Below, piece by piece: positions 63,350-64,000 of a DNA stretch of 64,000 nt. The translations under genes and the position numbers were made by a program. The notes under the pieces were generated by a model. It did not search any database, was not told where the DNA came from, and worked only from the letters and a program-made list of their open reading frames with translations. Source of the stretch: Clostridiaceae bacterium OM02-2AC (GTDB taxonomy: Bacteria; Bacillota_I; Bacilli_A; Erysipelotrichales; Erysipelotrichaceae); contig QULU01000002.1 in the NCBI GenBank assembly GCA_003481775.1, positions 186,001 to 250,000 of the forward strand. The letters run 5' to 3'. The first letter of the stretch is position 1. Every line of letters begins with the position of its first letter.

Positions 63350-64000
63350 ATAAGACAACTGCCTTTATAGCCTCTGCAGCCCTTGCCTCTATGTTATGCA
63401 TGAGTCTACCTCTCCTATATGCCGGACAAGCAGACTTCCCTATACAGGATGTGATGGGGAATCGCTCAGCACTGCATGGAGTCGGCTTTGATAGTACCGT
63501 AAATCTGAAGGAGGCATCCATTTTGATATCCTATGATGAGCGTGCCAGAGTATCTCATGAAATAAGAAATCCGCAGGGATATCCGGGTTCCTCTTATACA
63601 TCCTTCACATATGTATGCGAGGATGACTGCAAGCCAATCAGTGACTGGGAAAAAACAAAGGATCAAAACAGAACAGATGTGACATCCTATGAGCGGCAGC
63701 TGAATAAAGCATCATTATATGTATCCGTAATGGTGACAGATAATCAACAGCTGGTTAACGATTTGGGATTTATTAAGACAGAGTTAACTTATAATGCGGA
63801 TAAAGAGCATATTCTGAAAGAAGAAGGTACGTACGATACAGAAGAAAAAAAGATCATTCCTGGATGGATTCAGCCGGAAAATATGGAAGAGTCCGGTGGA
63901 TCAAGTATACCTGTGTTTCACGATGGTTCCTATTACATTCTTCCTTTAAGCACCACCGCTATGAGCGGTCAGAATTATATCTATCGTGCAACAATAATGA
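63346..64000 (+). CDS. Secreted protein, 5' part, runs off the window
   Basis: ATG 63346 is overlapped by the preceding stop and has AAGGAGGAAG upstream. A signal peptide (NKTTAFIASAALASMLCMSL, cleavage near LYAG) is followed by a mature extracytoplasmic region with a CEDDCK pair. The frame stays open to the window edge (218 codons), so the length is unknown and no domain could be recognised. It may be the substrate-facing part of an exporter system or an anchored sensor. Confidence 0.7.
   Translation, partial: MNKTTAFIASAALASMLCMSLPLLYAGQADFPIQDVMGNRSALHGVGFDSTVNLKEASILISYDERARVSHEIRNPQGYPGSSYTSFTYVCEDDCKPISDWEKTKDQNRTDVTSYERQLNKASLYVSVMVTDNQQLVNDLGFIKTELTYNADKEHILKEEGTYDTEEKKIIPGWIQPENMEESGGSSIPVFHDGSYYILPLSTTAMSGQNYIYRATIM

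Overview
The window reads as a chromosome segment of a low-GC Gram-positive gut anaerobe. Supporting signs are AGGAGG-type ribosome binding sites before almost every gene, many intrinsic terminators with T tracts, glmU-prs and an rnmV/rsmA/ispE cluster in Bacillus-like order, PTS permeases, a glycyl radical enzyme, ECF-type thiamine salvage and a relic of a PD-(D/E)XK transposase-nuclease. Erysipelotrichia (a [Clostridium] innocuum-like organism) is my best guess. It rests on overall gene flavour, not on a marker gene, and no rRNA is present.

Layout. 1-7.4 kb: end of an Spx/ArsC-like gene, a DtxR-type regulator, tRNA-Pro(CGG), then minus-strand tatD-mnmE, small genes and a polysaccharide deacetylase, followed by a macro-domain gene pair on the plus strand. 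7.7-11.5 kb: one very large PAS/GGDEF/GAF/GGDEF/EAL protein behind a structured leader. 11.8-15.2 kb: HutC-type GntR regulator, an ADP-ribosylglycohydrolase-family enzyme and a PTS EIIBC with a perfect 18-bp palindrome just downstream of the promoter. 15.3-28.5 kb: mostly housekeeping (DUF1622, prs, glmU, HAD phosphatase, two-component system, a GT2 protein with an altered DxD site, ispE, rsmA, rnmV, a 3D-domain lipoprotein and an ABC-F protein).

28.7-38.2 kb holds membrane and stress functions: a 4-TM protein behind two micro-ORFs, a BceAB-like ABC transporter, a nitroreductase with a PHP phosphatase, YitT, and a LytTR-DUF3021-ABC operon. 38.4-48.6 kb has a broken Rpn-type nuclease gene, a COG2509 FAD protein, a glycyl radical enzyme facing its radical SAM activase with a DeoR regulator nearby, a DUF885 lipoprotein and a CBS/DRTGG pyrophosphatase. 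49-54.9 kb is a complete beta-glucoside operon (EIIA, LicT, EIIBC, two GH1 enzymes) behind a RAT/terminator. 55.2-58 kb is a two-permease ABC transporter with an overlapping leader ORF. 59.2-61.5 kb is thiW-thiM-thiE behind two tandem TPP aptamers, the second one divergent. The window ends in a YtrA-type GntR operon that runs off the edge.

Most novel-looking items: the PTS-linked ADP-ribosylglycohydrolase locus, the glycyl radical enzyme of unassigned substrate with three matching putative operators, the two-stage TPP control of thiW, the micro-ORF chain at 29.1-29.3 kb, and the pair of matching YtrA operators at 62 kb. No CRISPR array, prophage or intact insertion sequence was seen.
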